Assembly: GCF_003614975.1 (NCBI RefSeq)
Contig: NZ_QZWI01000014.1
Span: 62,001 to 126,000 of the forward strand
Origin: Rahnella bruchi
GTDB lineage: Bacteria > Pseudomonadota > Gammaproteobacteria > Enterobacterales > Enterobacteriaceae
Direction: 5' to 3'
Length of the DNA stretch: 64,000 nt
The translations under genes and the position numbers were made by a program. The stretch's first letter is position 1, and each line of letters starts with the position of its first letter. The notes beneath the pieces are model-generated. The model saw only the letters and a program-made list of their open reading frames with translations. It made no database searches and was not told the origin of the DNA. Of this stretch, positions 1 to 9,302 are shown in pieces.

Positions 1-323
1 GTGATCACCGCCAAAGCCGGGACAACAGGCAGGGCAACAACCGGCGCAGAACCGCTGTCGGACTGGGTTCTTTCCGGTACGCAATGCTTCTCACACAATA
101 CCGACTGGCTTTGCATATGCTCAGGGGAATCAGGCATTTGCATGGTGATGTTATGCGACATCGCGGTGTTTTCCACCGGCGGGCGCATATTGCACTGATG
201 GCTGGCGAGCGCCAGCTGAGAATTCAGAATCAGCCAGCACAACGCGAACAGCAACGCACTGACCCGCTTGCCAGGCAAGCGCAGTGAATGCATAAACTGT
301 GAAATCGCGAAACGTACTGACAT
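1..323 (-). CDS. secreted Met/His/Cys-rich protein, C-terminus cut by window edge
   Basis: An open frame on the minus strand starts at ATG 323 and runs off the left edge, with at least 107 codons. The first ~43 residues look like a signal peptide: a basic n-region, a Leu/Ala/Phe core and an ALAS-type cleavage site. The exported part is rich in possible metal ligands (HQCNM, MSHN, HMQ, CEKHC). This composition resembles small periplasmic copper-handling proteins, but I cannot name a family. The upstream SD is weak, so M11 could also be the start. The competing 104-codon frame at 151-465 lacks protein-like features. Confidence 0.5.
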   Translation of the reverse strand, partial: MSVRFAISQFMHSLRLPGKRVSALLFALCWLILNSQLALASHQCNMRPPVENTAMSHNITMQMPDSPEHMQSQSVLCEKHCVPERTQSDSGSAPVVALPVVPALAVI

Positions 324-499
324 GATGAATATTATTTCCGTAAGGAAGAGGTGAACGAGTATATAAGGAAATAATGTGAAGAGGAAAGAAAGAAACAGAA
401 TCAGTGACAACTAATTTGTCAGGAAATTTAAAGAATGCGAATAACCGCGGTTCTGTTATTCGCATGTTAATTAAGCTGCGGCTTCAGGTGATAATTAAC

Positions 500-1507
500 T
501 TAAAGCCAGCCGGACTTTTTGAGTTTCCAGTAAAGCCATGCGCAACCGGCGACGGTCACACCGAGCGTTACCGGATACCCCCACCAGTCATTGAGTTCAG
601 GCATGTTTTTAAAGTTCATGCCGTACAGGCTGAAAATCACCGTGGGGATCGCCAGAATTGCCCCCCAGCCCGCCAGCCGTTGAACCACTTCATTCTGATG
701 CACCGACACCAGCGCCAGATTGACGTGCATGGCGTTGGACAGCATTTCGCGCATGTCGTCGGTGGTGCGGATCACCTGATTAGCGTGATCCTGAACGTCG
801 CGGATATAGGCGCGCAGGCTTTTGGGAACCAGTTCTTCAAAGTGATGACTGAGCTGATTACAGATATCTTCCATCGGCACAGCGGCGTTGCGCAGCGATA
901 GCAAGTCACGTCGCAGGTTATAAACCTGCTGAACCGCCTGTTGATTGAACGTGTTCTGGAACATCATTTTTTCGATGGCATCAAACTGCTCTGTGTACTG
1001 ATGCAGAATTTCCAGATAGTTATCAACGATGGAATCCAGCACGCAATACAGTGCGTAGCCTGGCCCTTTGCTCATCATTTCGGGGCGTTCTTCGGCGTGT
1101 TTGCGGATTTCTTTATAGCTCGACGACGCGCCGTGGCGGATGGTAATCAGGAAGTTTTTGCCCAGAAACAGATGTGTTTCGCCGTATTCGATCGTTTCAT
1201 TCACTTTCTGCGCGGTGTGGGTAACGATAAACAACGACTCGCCGTACTGCTCTATTTTTGGCCGCTGATGGGCGGTTAGCGCATCTTCAATTGCCAGATC
1301 ATGCAGACCAAATTCGTCCTGAATGCTGCGCATGTAGGCATCTTCAGGTTGCCATAATCCCAGCCAGACAAACGTATCCGGCTCTTTCAGCACTTCGCTG
1401 ATGTCTTCGACCGTGACATCCTGCAAACGCTTACCGTTACGGTAAGCCACGCTGTTGATCACTGAATCACAGCTGGGCTTTTTATCTTCGTTAGAAATGG
1501 AGTTCAT
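500..1507 (-). CDS. corA: CorA-family divalent metal channel
   Basis: This is a 335-residue member of the CorA (2-TM-GxN) family, inner-membrane pentameric channels for Mg2+/Co2+/Ni2+. The N-terminal ~270 residues are the acidic and helical cytoplasmic funnel. Two C-terminal membrane segments follow, with the YGMN pore signature at residues 295-298, then MPEL and a basic C-terminus ending in KKSGWL. It is longer than E. coli CorA (316 residues). It stands alone, so it may be a CorA paralogue rather than the housekeeping copy. The closely related ZntB family is the main alternative. Confidence 0.85.
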   Translation of the reverse strand: MNSISNEDKKPSCDSVINSVAYRNGKRLQDVTVEDISEVLKEPDTFVWLGLWQPEDAYMRSIQDEFGLHDLAIEDALTAHQRPKIEQYGESLFIVTHTAQKVNETIEYGETHLFLGKNFLITIRHGASSSYKEIRKHAEERPEMMSKGPGYALYCVLDSIVDNYLEILHQYTEQFDAIEKMMFQNTFNQQAVQQVYNLRRDLLSLRNAAVPMEDICNQLSHHFEELVPKSLRAYIRDVQDHANQVIRTTDDMREMLSNAMHVNLALVSVHQNEVVQRLAGWGAILAIPTVIFSLYGMNFKNMPELNDWWGYPVTLGVTVAGCAWLYWKLKKSGWL

Positions 1508-1626
1508 TGTTTTACCCGATTGTTATTCAGACGGAAATCCTGCCCGCAGGCAGGATGATTTCAGTGTCTGAACAGAATAGCGCAGTCTGATAGAAAAGCG
1601 CTGACCGGGAATCTTAAAAGAGTGTT

Positions 1627-2460
1627 TCAGCCATCGGTAGAACGACTCACTTCTTCCCACGCATCAATATCGGCGTGCATTTGTTGCAGTTTTTCCCTGA
1701 CGAATTTCACCGCATCGCTGCCCAGCAGCAGAGAAGCGGGGGGTTCAGCTGAGTTCACCAGTTGCAAAATAGCCTGAGCGGCTTTCTGTGGATCACCCGG
1801 CTGATGGCCGCTACGTTTCTCCCGTGTTTCACGAACTGGCCCGAAACTTACGTCGTAATCGCTGATACTGCGCGGTGAACGCACCATTGAGCGGCCTGCC
1901 CAGTCAGTTCTGAATGACCCCGGCTGGATGGCGGTTACAGCAATATTGAACGGTTTCAGCTCTTTGGTCAGTGTTTCCGAAATCCCCTGTAAGGCGAATT
2001 TACTGCCGCAGTAATAGCTGATGCCGGGCAGGGTGATAAATCCGCCCATCGAGGTCACGTTGAGAATATGCCCCGCGCGGCGCTGGCGAAAATAGGGCAG
2101 GAAGGCTTTGATGACCGCCACCGCCCCGAAGACATTGACGTCAAACTGATGCAGCGCTTCGCTGAGCGGCGATTCCTCCATAATCCCTTCATGCCCGTAA
2201 CCGGCGTTATTGACCAGGACGTCGACGGCTCCGATTTCCTGCTCCACAGACGCAGCCAGCGAGGCGACAGCATCGAAATCGGTGACATCCAGCACGCGGC
2301 CAAAACTGCGGCCCGGCACCAGCGCATCGAAATCTGCGCAGCTTTGCAGATTACGCAACGTGCCGACCACACGATGTCCGGCTTTAAGAGCCTCTTGCGC
2401 CAGTGCGCGGCCAAATCCGCTGCTGACGCCGGTGATAAAGAATAATTTTGTCTGGCTCAT
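1627..2460 (-). CDS. short-chain dehydrogenase/reductase
   Basis: This 277-residue classical SDR is a cytosolic NAD(P)H-dependent oxidoreductase. The Rossmann motif TGVSSGFG spans residues 10-17 and NNAG spans 84-87. The catalytic Ser is S137 and the Tyr/Lys pair is Y150-x3-K154. An AGGAA ribosome-binding site precedes ATG 2460. It is divergent from an AraC-type regulator 164 bp away, a common arrangement in which the regulator controls the reductase. The substrate cannot be read from the sequence. Confidence 0.88.
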   Translation of the reverse strand: MSQTKLFFITGVSSGFGRALAQEALKAGHRVVGTLRNLQSCADFDALVPGRSFGRVLDVTDFDAVASLAASVEQEIGAVDVLVNNAGYGHEGIMEESPLSEALHQFDVNVFGAVAVIKAFLPYFRQRRAGHILNVTSMGGFITLPGISYYCGSKFALQGISETLTKELKPFNIAVTAIQPGSFRTDWAGRSMVRSPRSISDYDVSFGPVRETREKRSGHQPGDPQKAAQAILQLVNSAEPPASLLLGSDAVKFVREKLQQMHADIDAWEEVSRSTDG

Positions 2461-2623
2461 CCAAATTCCTCAGTAAAAAGCGGACTTGCAGAATAGGGCG
2501 GACAGTCTCAAAAACGTAGCCCGGATCCTCTGTGATGTTTGCCTGTTCCTATGAGGCGTCTGGACGCAACCGGTTCCCGGTGCGACACTGAATTCACTTT
2601 CCGCTACGTATTTTCAGGTTCAT

Positions 2624-3565
2624 ATGACGTTTCCGGCTTTGACAGTCACTGAGCAAATGATCGCGCTTTTGGACCAGCTGACACCCGATGAAGGCTACAA
2701 CCTCACGGCGCTGGCGGATGTGCGTTTTTTACGATCTGATCGTCCCCTTTTGCGTACACCGGTTTTGTACGAGCCGGGCATTGTGATTGTGGTGCAGGGC
2801 AGCAAGCGCGGTTTTTTGGGTCATGATGTCTATTTGTATGACGCGCAGCACTATCTGATGGTCTCGGTGCCGGTGCCGTTCACCATGGAAACGCAGGCCA
2901 GCGCCGCCGAACCGATGCTGGCGATTTACCTGCGGCTGGATTTCAGTCTGGCGGCGGAACTGATGTTGCAGCTTGATGCGTACTCACCGCCGCAGGTGAA
3001 ATCGCCGAAAAGTATGGTGTCGAGTCTGATGGATGACGCGATGCGCGCCTCGGTATTGCGATTTTTGCAGGTGATGGCGTCGCCGCTGGATGCCGCAATC
3101 CTCGGCAGGGCGATGATGCGGGAAATTTACTACCGCGTGCTGACCGGCGCACAGGGTGCGACATTGCGCAGTGCGCTGACCATGCAGGGGCAGTTTGGCA
3201 AAGTGGTGAAAGCGTTACGGAAATTACACGCGGAATACGATTCGCATCTGGATGTGAATGCGCTGGCGAAAGAAGCGGGAATGAGTCTGCCCACGTTTCA
3301 CAGTCACTTTAAAACTGTCACGGATACGTCGCCGATGCAGTATCTCAAGTCTACCCGTTTGCATCAGGCCAGATTGCTGATGCTGCGAAATAATCTGACC
3401 GCGTCGGCAGCCAGTGCACAGGTAGGATACGAAAGTGTGTCACAGTTCAGCCGCGAATTTAAACGCTTATTCGGGCTGACGCCGGTCAGCGAAGTGGCGC
3501 GGATGAGGCAGAACTTTTCATTGCCTGCCCCGTCCACGCCGTCAGATTTTATCTCATCACACTAA
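2624..3565 (+). CDS. AraC-family transcriptional regulator
   Basis: This 313-residue protein has an AraC_N-type N-terminal domain (about residues 25-180) and a C-terminal double helix-turn-helix (about 205-300). The C-terminal part includes LAKEAGMSLPTFHSHFK and the second-helix signature VGYESVSQFSREFKRLFG. It is probably a transcription activator of the divergent SDR gene. It ends 21 bp before the convergent efflux outer-membrane gene, so a role in controlling that operon is less likely but possible. Confidence 0.88.
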   Translation: MTFPALTVTEQMIALLDQLTPDEGYNLTALADVRFLRSDRPLLRTPVLYEPGIVIVVQGSKRGFLGHDVYLYDAQHYLMVSVPVPFTMETQASAAEPMLAIYLRLDFSLAAELMLQLDAYSPPQVKSPKSMVSSLMDDAMRASVLRFLQVMASPLDAAILGRAMMREIYYRVLTGAQGATLRSALTMQGQFGKVVKALRKLHAEYDSHLDVNALAKEAGMSLPTFHSHFKTVTDTSPMQYLKSTRLHQARLLMLRNNLTASAASAQVGYESVSQFSREFKRLFGLTPVSEVARMRQNFSLPAPSTPSDFISSH

Positions 3566-3586
3566 GCCTGTCGTAGAAACACCGCG

Positions 3587-5269
3587 TTACGGTGTCACGC
3601 CGGAAGTGGTTTGTACTTTCACGTCCGGTGTGGCAGCCGGGCCGAACACGGTATAAGTCGGCAAATCAACGTTCTGATATGGCTCCCAGCCGCCGCCCAG
3701 CGCTTTATACAGGGAGACCAGATCGGTGCTGGTTTTCACTTTCGCCTCTGCGGATTGCTGATGCGCCTGCGCCAGCTGACGTTGGGCGTCGAGCACGTTG
3801 ATGAACGTCGAAAGCCCCTGACGGTAACTGTCGCTCGCCAGATCAAACGCGGTCTGCAACGCTTCGGTGGTCTGGTCTAAACCTTTCACCTGATCCTGAT
3901 CGGTGCGGTAACTCACCAGCGCATTATCGACATCCTGCAACGCCGTCAGTACGGTCTGGCGGTAATTCAGCGCCGCATTCGCCTGTTGCGCACGGGAAAG
4001 ATGCACGCTCGAAACCAGACGTCCGCCCTGGAAAATTGGCAGGGAAATCTGCGGGCCAAATGAGTAGAAATGGCTGCTCCAGTTATCGAGATAACTTACG
4101 TCAGTATTGCGCATGCCGAACTGACCGGTAAGAGAAATGCTCGGGAAGAGCTGTGCGACGGAAACCCCGATATTGGCGGTCGCCGCATGTAAATCGGCTT
4201 CGGCTTTGCGTACGTCCGGACGACGACGCGCCAGCTGGGAGGGCACACCGACCGGCACGGCAGCGGGCAGGGCTGGCATCGGTTTAGGCGCGGAAAGTTC
4301 GGCATCCAGCGAGCCCGGCGTCTGACCGAGTAAAACCGCCAGACCGTTCATCGCCTGACGCTCCTGTGCCTGATATTGCGGCAGCTGAGCGCGCAGGGAG
4401 CCTAACTGCGCACGGGCGTTTTCGACATCTAATTGTGGCGACAGCCCGTTTTGCTGACGGTTTTGAGTCAGATCCAGCGTTTGCTGCGCCACGTCGATTT
4501 GCGTCTCAATGGCGTCCGTCACGCTTTGTGCGCCACGCAGTTGCAGGTAGGTGCGGGCGACTTCGGCTTGAAGCGATACCAGCGCATCGTTGCGTTGTTC
4601 GACAGAAGACTGGGTCTGCGCATTCGCGGCTTCAACCTGACGGCGCGTGCCGCCAAATAAATCCAGTTCCCAGCTGGCGTCGAAACTTCCCTGATACAGA
4701 TTCACCGGTCGGGTGGCGGTATCAATGGCACCGGACGCTTCCGGGCTCAGATCGTTGAGTTGTTGCGATGCCCCGCTGGAATCGAGAATACCTTTCAGGC
4801 CGAGCTGCTGACGCGTCATTTTCGCGCTGCCCTGCACCGAAGGCAGCCAGGCGCCTTCGGCCTGTTTCACCTGTTCGCGCGCTCCGGCGATACGTAAAAC
4901 GGCCTGTTGCAGTGAAATATTCCCGGCAATGGCGCGGGTGATCAGGCTGTCGAGCTGCGGGTCGTTAAATGCTTTCCACCATAACGGATTCGGCTCCGAA
5001 GGCAGGGCAATGGAAGCGCCGTCTTTATCCTTCGGTTGCGTCATATCGTTATAAGCAGCGGGCGTCACCGGCTTGGGTTTCTGATAATCCGGGCCGACGG
5101 AGCATGCTGCTAATACCAGCGTTAATGTCGAGAGTGTCAGGAAACGGGTGCCTGTATGCAAAACCCCCTCCCGGCCTTCCCCTTCGCAGGGGGAAGAACA
5201 GGACGGCATCACGGATGGCTGAATTCTCAGAGTAGAGCTTTTCTTGTTCAACTTAATGTGCTCCGGCAT
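3587..5269 (-). CDS. efflux outer-membrane lipoprotein (NodT/OprM family)
   Basis: This is the TolC-like outer-membrane channel of a tripartite pump, 560 residues from ATG 5269. The mature protein starts at lipobox Cys56 (LAAC), followed by SVGPDYQKP, and contains two outer-membrane efflux repeats. The start overlaps the end of the MFS gene by 17 bp, which suggests translational coupling. Residues ~22-36 are encoded by a copy of an intergenic GC-rich hairpin repeat (5163-5195), so the pre-lipobox leader is abnormally long. A TTG at 5161, preceded by a purine-rich GGGAGGGGG, would give a normal 20-residue lipoprotein signal and may be the start now in use. Confidence 0.88.
   Translation of the reverse strand: MPEHIKLNKKSSTLRIQPSVMPSCSSPCEGEGREGVLHTGTRFLTLSTLTLVLAACSVGPDYQKPKPVTPAAYNDMTQPKDKDGASIALPSEPNPLWWKAFNDPQLDSLITRAIAGNISLQQAVLRIAGAREQVKQAEGAWLPSVQGSAKMTRQQLGLKGILDSSGASQQLNDLSPEASGAIDTATRPVNLYQGSFDASWELDLFGGTRRQVEAANAQTQSSVEQRNDALVSLQAEVARTYLQLRGAQSVTDAIETQIDVAQQTLDLTQNRQQNGLSPQLDVENARAQLGSLRAQLPQYQAQERQAMNGLAVLLGQTPGSLDAELSAPKPMPALPAAVPVGVPSQLARRRPDVRKAEADLHAATANIGVSVAQLFPSISLTGQFGMRNTDVSYLDNWSSHFYSFGPQISLPIFQGGRLVSSVHLSRAQQANAALNYRQTVLTALQDVDNALVSYRTDQDQVKGLDQTTEALQTAFDLASDSYRQGLSTFINVLDAQRQLAQAHQQSAEAKVKTSTDLVSLYKALGGGWEPYQNVDLPTYTVFGPAATPDVKVQTTSGVTP
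5163..5195. repeat. hairpin repeat copy inside an ORF
   Basis: The segment CCCCTCCCGGCCTTCCCC followed by TTCGCAGGGGGAAG matches the right arm of the intergenic repeat at 15600-15718 (CCCCATCCCAGCCTTCCCCT, then GTGAGAGGGGAAGG). It lies within the leader of the outer-membrane efflux gene and keeps the frame open. Confidence 0.65.
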
Positions 5270-6821
5270 TACCTTCGCTCTTAACTGGCGAAAGCAGGAA
5301 ACAAAACGGGATCAAAATAACGGCGACGATGGCGCAATAACCGAACACGTCGATGTAAGCCAGAATGCGCGATTGCGATATCATTTCCTGATACATACGC
5401 ACGGTCGCCAGCTGCATCGGGTCGCCGACGATATGGGCGAAATCACGAATAGCCTCAGCGCTTTTACTGACCGCCTGATTAAACTGTTCGTTAAGCGGTG
5501 ACATGTTATGCGCCATATGGGCGCTGTGCGCCTGCGTTCGCTCAGTGACACTGGCAGTGGCCAGCGAAATACCAATCGACCCTGCGACGTTACGGAACAT
5601 GGTAAATAGCGCTGCGGCGTCCGCATTCATTTTTTGCGGGATCGTGATGAACGCGATAGTGGTCAGCGGCACGAACAGGAAACCAAGGCCTATCGACTGC
5701 GCACTGCGGTACATCACCAGCGTGGTGAAATCGACGTTTGGCGTCAGCGTCGCCGAATAGATAAACGAGGCTGCCAGCAGGAAGAAGCCGAACGCAATGA
5801 TGTAGCGCGTCTGCACGATGGGCATCAGTTTAAGCACCAGCGGGATCGACAGCACAATCAGTATTGCCCCCGGCGACATCACCAGTCCGGATAGCGTGGC
5901 GGTATAACCCAGCTGCTGCTGCGCCAGTTGCGGGATCACCACCGAACTGCCGTACAAAATCATCGCCATACCGGCCATCAGTAAACCGGCCACGGCGAAG
6001 TTTTTATCCTTCATACAGCGCAAGTCGACCACCGGTTTTTTGGCGTACAGCAGCCAGTAAATCGCCCCGACGATACCCGTTGCGGCCAGCACGGCAAAAG
6101 TGACGATAAAGCCGGAATTAAACCAGTCGTCATCTTCGCCACGGTCCATCATTACCTGTAAGCAACCTAAGCCCAGCGCAATCAGCCCGATACCGATGTA
6201 ATCGATACTGAGTTTGCCTTTGGCCTTACGCTCCCACGGTGGATCTTCCAGCAGCTGATAAATCGCCAGCAGGGCGATAATGCCCACAGGAATGTTGATG
6301 AGGAACACCCAGCGCCAGCTGAAGTTATCGGTGATGTAACCTCCGAGCGTCGGGCCGACAACCGGCGCGACAATGATGGCAATCGATGACAGACCAAACG
6401 CCTTGCCGCGATCTTCCGGTTTAAAGTAATCGAGCAGCACCGATTGCTGGATCGGCTGCAAACCGCCGCCGAAAAAGCCCTGCAATATGCGGAACAGGAT
6501 CATCTGCCATAGTTCAGTGGCGACGCCGCACAGGAAAGAGCAGACGGTGAACATACCGATACAAATCAGGAAGTAAGTCTTACGACCCATCACACGGCTG
6601 AGAAACGCTGAAATCGGCAGCACGATGCCGTTCGCCACCAGATACGACGTCAGGACCCAGGTGGATTCGTCGTAGCTGGAAGACAATGAACCGGCGACGT
6701 GCGGCAGCGCCACGTTAACGATGGTGGTGTCCAGGATTTCCATGAACACCGCGATGGTTACGACGGCGGCAACTGCCCACGGATTGGCCTTGGGTTTCCA
6801 GTAGCTGCGATCTTCATTCAT
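5253..6821 (-). CDS. MFS drug exporter, DHA2/EmrB family
   Basis: This 522-residue inner-membrane drug:H+ antiporter has the 14-TM DHA2 pattern. It carries LDTTIVNVALPHVAG in TM1, the loop motif SRVMGRKTYFLI, and motif C-like GPTLGGYITDNFSWRW. It forms an operon with the upstream HlyD/EmrA subunit (4-bp overlap at 6818-6821) and the downstream outer-membrane factor (17-bp overlap). Together these make a self-contained EmrAB-TolC-type pump with its own outer-membrane channel. Substrates are unknown. Confidence 0.92.
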   Translation of the reverse strand: MNEDRSYWKPKANPWAVAAVVTIAVFMEILDTTIVNVALPHVAGSLSSSYDESTWVLTSYLVANGIVLPISAFLSRVMGRKTYFLICIGMFTVCSFLCGVATELWQMILFRILQGFFGGGLQPIQQSVLLDYFKPEDRGKAFGLSSIAIIVAPVVGPTLGGYITDNFSWRWVFLINIPVGIIALLAIYQLLEDPPWERKAKGKLSIDYIGIGLIALGLGCLQVMMDRGEDDDWFNSGFIVTFAVLAATGIVGAIYWLLYAKKPVVDLRCMKDKNFAVAGLLMAGMAMILYGSSVVIPQLAQQQLGYTATLSGLVMSPGAILIVLSIPLVLKLMPIVQTRYIIAFGFFLLAASFIYSATLTPNVDFTTLVMYRSAQSIGLGFLFVPLTTIAFITIPQKMNADAAALFTMFRNVAGSIGISLATASVTERTQAHSAHMAHNMSPLNEQFNQAVSKSAEAIRDFAHIVGDPMQLATVRMYQEMISQSRILAYIDVFGYCAIVAVILIPFCFLLSPVKSEGNAGAH

Positions 6822-8008
6822 TCGACGGTCACCGTCGGTTCAACAGACAGGCCCAGCGGCAGGTGGTGATTTTCATCCAGACCGCTGTCGATGACGATTT
6901 TCACCGGCACACGCTGAACGATTTTCACGTAGTTACCGGTGGCATTTTCAGCCGGGAAGGCCGAGAAACGCGAGCCGGTGCCCTGCTGAATACTGTCCAC
7001 ATGCCCCTGAAGTTTGATGTCCGGGAAGGCATCGACGGTAATGGTGACTTTATTGCCCGGACGCATACGTTCGAGCTGGGATTCCTTGTAGTTCGCGGCG
7101 ATCCAGATATCTTTCGATACCACGGAGAACAGCGACGTACCGGCCTGTACCAGCGTGCCGAGCTGCACATTACGCTTGGTCACGTAGCCGTCGAACGGCG
7201 CGCGAACCTGCGCATAGGAAAGGTTCAGCGTGGCGGTTTCCAGCTGGGCTTTTGCCTGCTCAACCTGTTGCTGACGCGCTTCAACGTTGGTTTCGGCCTG
7301 GCGGATATTCAGCTGCACCTGCGCGGCGACCTGTACCTGTGCCTTGGCGTTTTCCAGATCCGCTGCGGCAGAACGTACCTGTGCATTGGACGTATCAATA
7401 TTTTGTTGCGTGGTCGCACGTGGATCCACACCGCGCTGCCGGCGGAAATCAGCGGTGGCATTCAGTAAGTTGGCTTCGGCACGGGTTTGCTGGGCTTTTG
7501 CCTGTGCCAGCTGCGCCGGATATTGCACTTTCGCCAGATCATACTGAGCCTGAGACTGATGTAATTGCGCGACGGCCAGACCGAGCTGAGCCTGTGCCTG
7601 ATCGCGTTGCGCGGTCGCGTCACGCGGGTCAATTTCGACCAGCAGATCGCCTTTTTTGACGAACTGGTTATCTTTCACGGCAAGGTGAGTGACATAACCG
7701 GCGATTTTCGGCGCGATTGTTACGGCATCGCCTTCGGTAAAGGCGTCATCGGTGCTGATATCGTTTTTCGTCATCAGCCACCAGACCAGTGCAACAATCA
7801 GCATCACAATCACGACAATCCCGAGAATAATCAGCGGCTTCTTGCCAGGGCCTTTGCGCTTTTCATCATTATCCTGATTGTCGCTATCGGCTTGATTCTG
7901 GCCTTTAGCATTTTCTTTGTGACCTTCTCCTGATTTTACCTGGCTGGAATCGAGTTCTGAGTGTGCGTCTTCAGACGCGGAGGGCTGGTTATTTTTTTCG
8001 CTTGTCAT
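6818..8008 (-). CDS. HlyD/EmrA-family membrane fusion protein
   Basis: This is the periplasmic adaptor of the pump. I chose ATG 8008 (MTSEKNNQ) because AGAAGAG lies just upstream; a longer frame opens at 8047. An unusually charged, low-complexity N-tail of ~55 residues precedes one TM segment (LIILGIVVIVMLIVALVWW). Then come a biotinyl-lipoyl-like strand pair, an Ala/Gln-rich alpha-hairpin and the beta-barrel (NYKESQLERMRPG). The final stretch TGNYVKIVQRVPVKI is typical of EmrA. It overlaps the MFS gene by 4 bp. Confidence 0.92.
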   Translation of the reverse strand: MTSEKNNQPSASEDAHSELDSSQVKSGEGHKENAKGQNQADSDNQDNDEKRKGPGKKPLIILGIVVIVMLIVALVWWLMTKNDISTDDAFTEGDAVTIAPKIAGYVTHLAVKDNQFVKKGDLLVEIDPRDATAQRDQAQAQLGLAVAQLHQSQAQYDLAKVQYPAQLAQAKAQQTRAEANLLNATADFRRQRGVDPRATTQQNIDTSNAQVRSAAADLENAKAQVQVAAQVQLNIRQAETNVEARQQQVEQAKAQLETATLNLSYAQVRAPFDGYVTKRNVQLGTLVQAGTSLFSVVSKDIWIAANYKESQLERMRPGNKVTITVDAFPDIKLQGHVDSIQQGTGSRFSAFPAENATGNYVKIVQRVPVKIVIDSGLDENHHLPLGLSVEPTVTVE

Positions 8009-8272
8009 AATGCTCTTCTGATTATTGGTGCGCGCGCGCCTGAACAAAGAAATCTTGTTTTAAGCTAGATTGTATTGATGTAAATGCAAGTAAATATAGG
8101 TCAATAAACCTTAGTGAGAGCACGAAGATCCAAACTATAGGGAAGGTCTTAAAAGTACGAAATGGGTTATACTGCGGGGCTGGTATTTGTATTTATCAAA
8201 TAAATTTGATTCTTTGCTTCAGGAAATTCTTGTGAACACTTTCCAAAACTATCTGCTCCACAGGGGCAAACC

Positions 8273-9184
8273 ATGAGCCGTCCGGCGCCTTCATATAAAG
8301 GGCTGACGCGTATTGCCTCGCTGGTCTCCCTTTGTGTCGCGCTGGTTCTGGTCTGCGTTAAAGTCTGGGCATGGGCTGCCACCGGCTCGATTGCGTTACT
8401 GACTTCCGCCGCTGACGGGCTGGTCGATGTGCTGGCCTCAATGGTGACGTTAATCGGCGTACGTTACGCCATCCGGCCTGCTGATAAAGGCCATCGTTAC
8501 GGGCACGGCAAAGCCGAAGCCGTAGCGGCGTTCGTTCAGGCGCTGTTGTTGGGCGGAGCAGGGCTGGTGCTGGGCGGTGAATCCATCGGGCGCATCATTA
8601 ATCCTGCACCGCTGGCGCAACTCGGCCTCGGGATTTGGGTCATCATCGGCAGTTCTCTGGCAGCCACGGGCTTAGTGCTGATGCAAACTTACGTGGTGAA
8701 ACGTACCGGTTCGACGGCCATCGCCGCTGACCGCGCGCACTACGTCACGGATGTTGCGGTGAATATCGCCGTGCTGCTGGCGCTGATTTTCGAGCGCTAC
8801 TTCGGCTGGACGCGTTCCGACTCCATCGGCGCATTGCTGATTTCCTTCTATATGCTCTGGAACGCCCGTGGTATGGCGGCAGACGCACTGACCCAGTTAC
8901 TGGACAGAGAACTGAGCGCCGACGACCGTAAGCGCATCAAAGCGGCAGTATTAAGTATTGAAGGCGTGCGCGGTGTGCATGACATTCGTACCCGTAACGG
9001 CGGCGACCGCGTATTTGTTGAATTCCACCTCGAAGTAGATGGCACTCTGACGGTTGATATCGGGCACGATATCGGCGATGCGGCTGAAATGGCGGTCAGC
9101 AAACTGTTCAAGTCAGCGGATGTGACGGCGCATCTGGAGCCTGACGGGATTGATGACGACAGGTTAGATAATTTATTGCATTAA
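8273..9184 (+). CDS. cation diffusion facilitator (FieF/YiiP-like metal exporter)
   Basis: This 303-residue CDF antiporter exports Zn2+/Fe2+-type cations in exchange for protons. The transport site is the DD-HD set D48, D52, H156 and D160, matching the YiiP pattern. HGKAE (78-82) lies in the loop after TM2. The C-terminal ~90 residues form the cytoplasmic metallochaperone-like domain, with VHDIRTR and FVEFHLEVD. Residue identity to E. coli FieF looks only moderate, so it may be a paralogue. AGGGG precedes ATG 8273. Confidence 0.88.
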   Translation: MSRPAPSYKGLTRIASLVSLCVALVLVCVKVWAWAATGSIALLTSAADGLVDVLASMVTLIGVRYAIRPADKGHRYGHGKAEAVAAFVQALLLGGAGLVLGGESIGRIINPAPLAQLGLGIWVIIGSSLAATGLVLMQTYVVKRTGSTAIAADRAHYVTDVAVNIAVLLALIFERYFGWTRSDSIGALLISFYMLWNARGMAADALTQLLDRELSADDRKRIKAAVLSIEGVRGVHDIRTRNGGDRVFVEFHLEVDGTLTVDIGHDIGDAAEMAVSKLFKSADVTAHLEPDGIDDDRLDNLLH

Positions 9185-9200
9185 GATCTAAACCTTGGGC

Positions 9201-9236
9201 GGCGAGCCAACGACCTTAACCTTAAGGCCAGTTTGG
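9201..9236. repeat. intergenic direct repeat, copy 1
   Basis: A 36-bp stretch beginning GGCGAGCCAACGACC matches 10876-10911 with two mismatches, in the same orientation. The two copies flank phoA. It contains the inner dyad CCTTAAGG. Confidence 0.75.
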
Positions 9237-9302
9237 GTGGCAACCCCAGGTTAGAAACTTTTGACTTTTTAAAAGCCGCCCAAATGCAGCGGCTATCCTG
9301 TA

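Noticed and set aside
151-465. 104-codon ORF on the minus strand at the left end
   Set aside because: It overlaps the signal-peptide-bearing frame 1-323, and its composition is not protein-like; judged a shadow.
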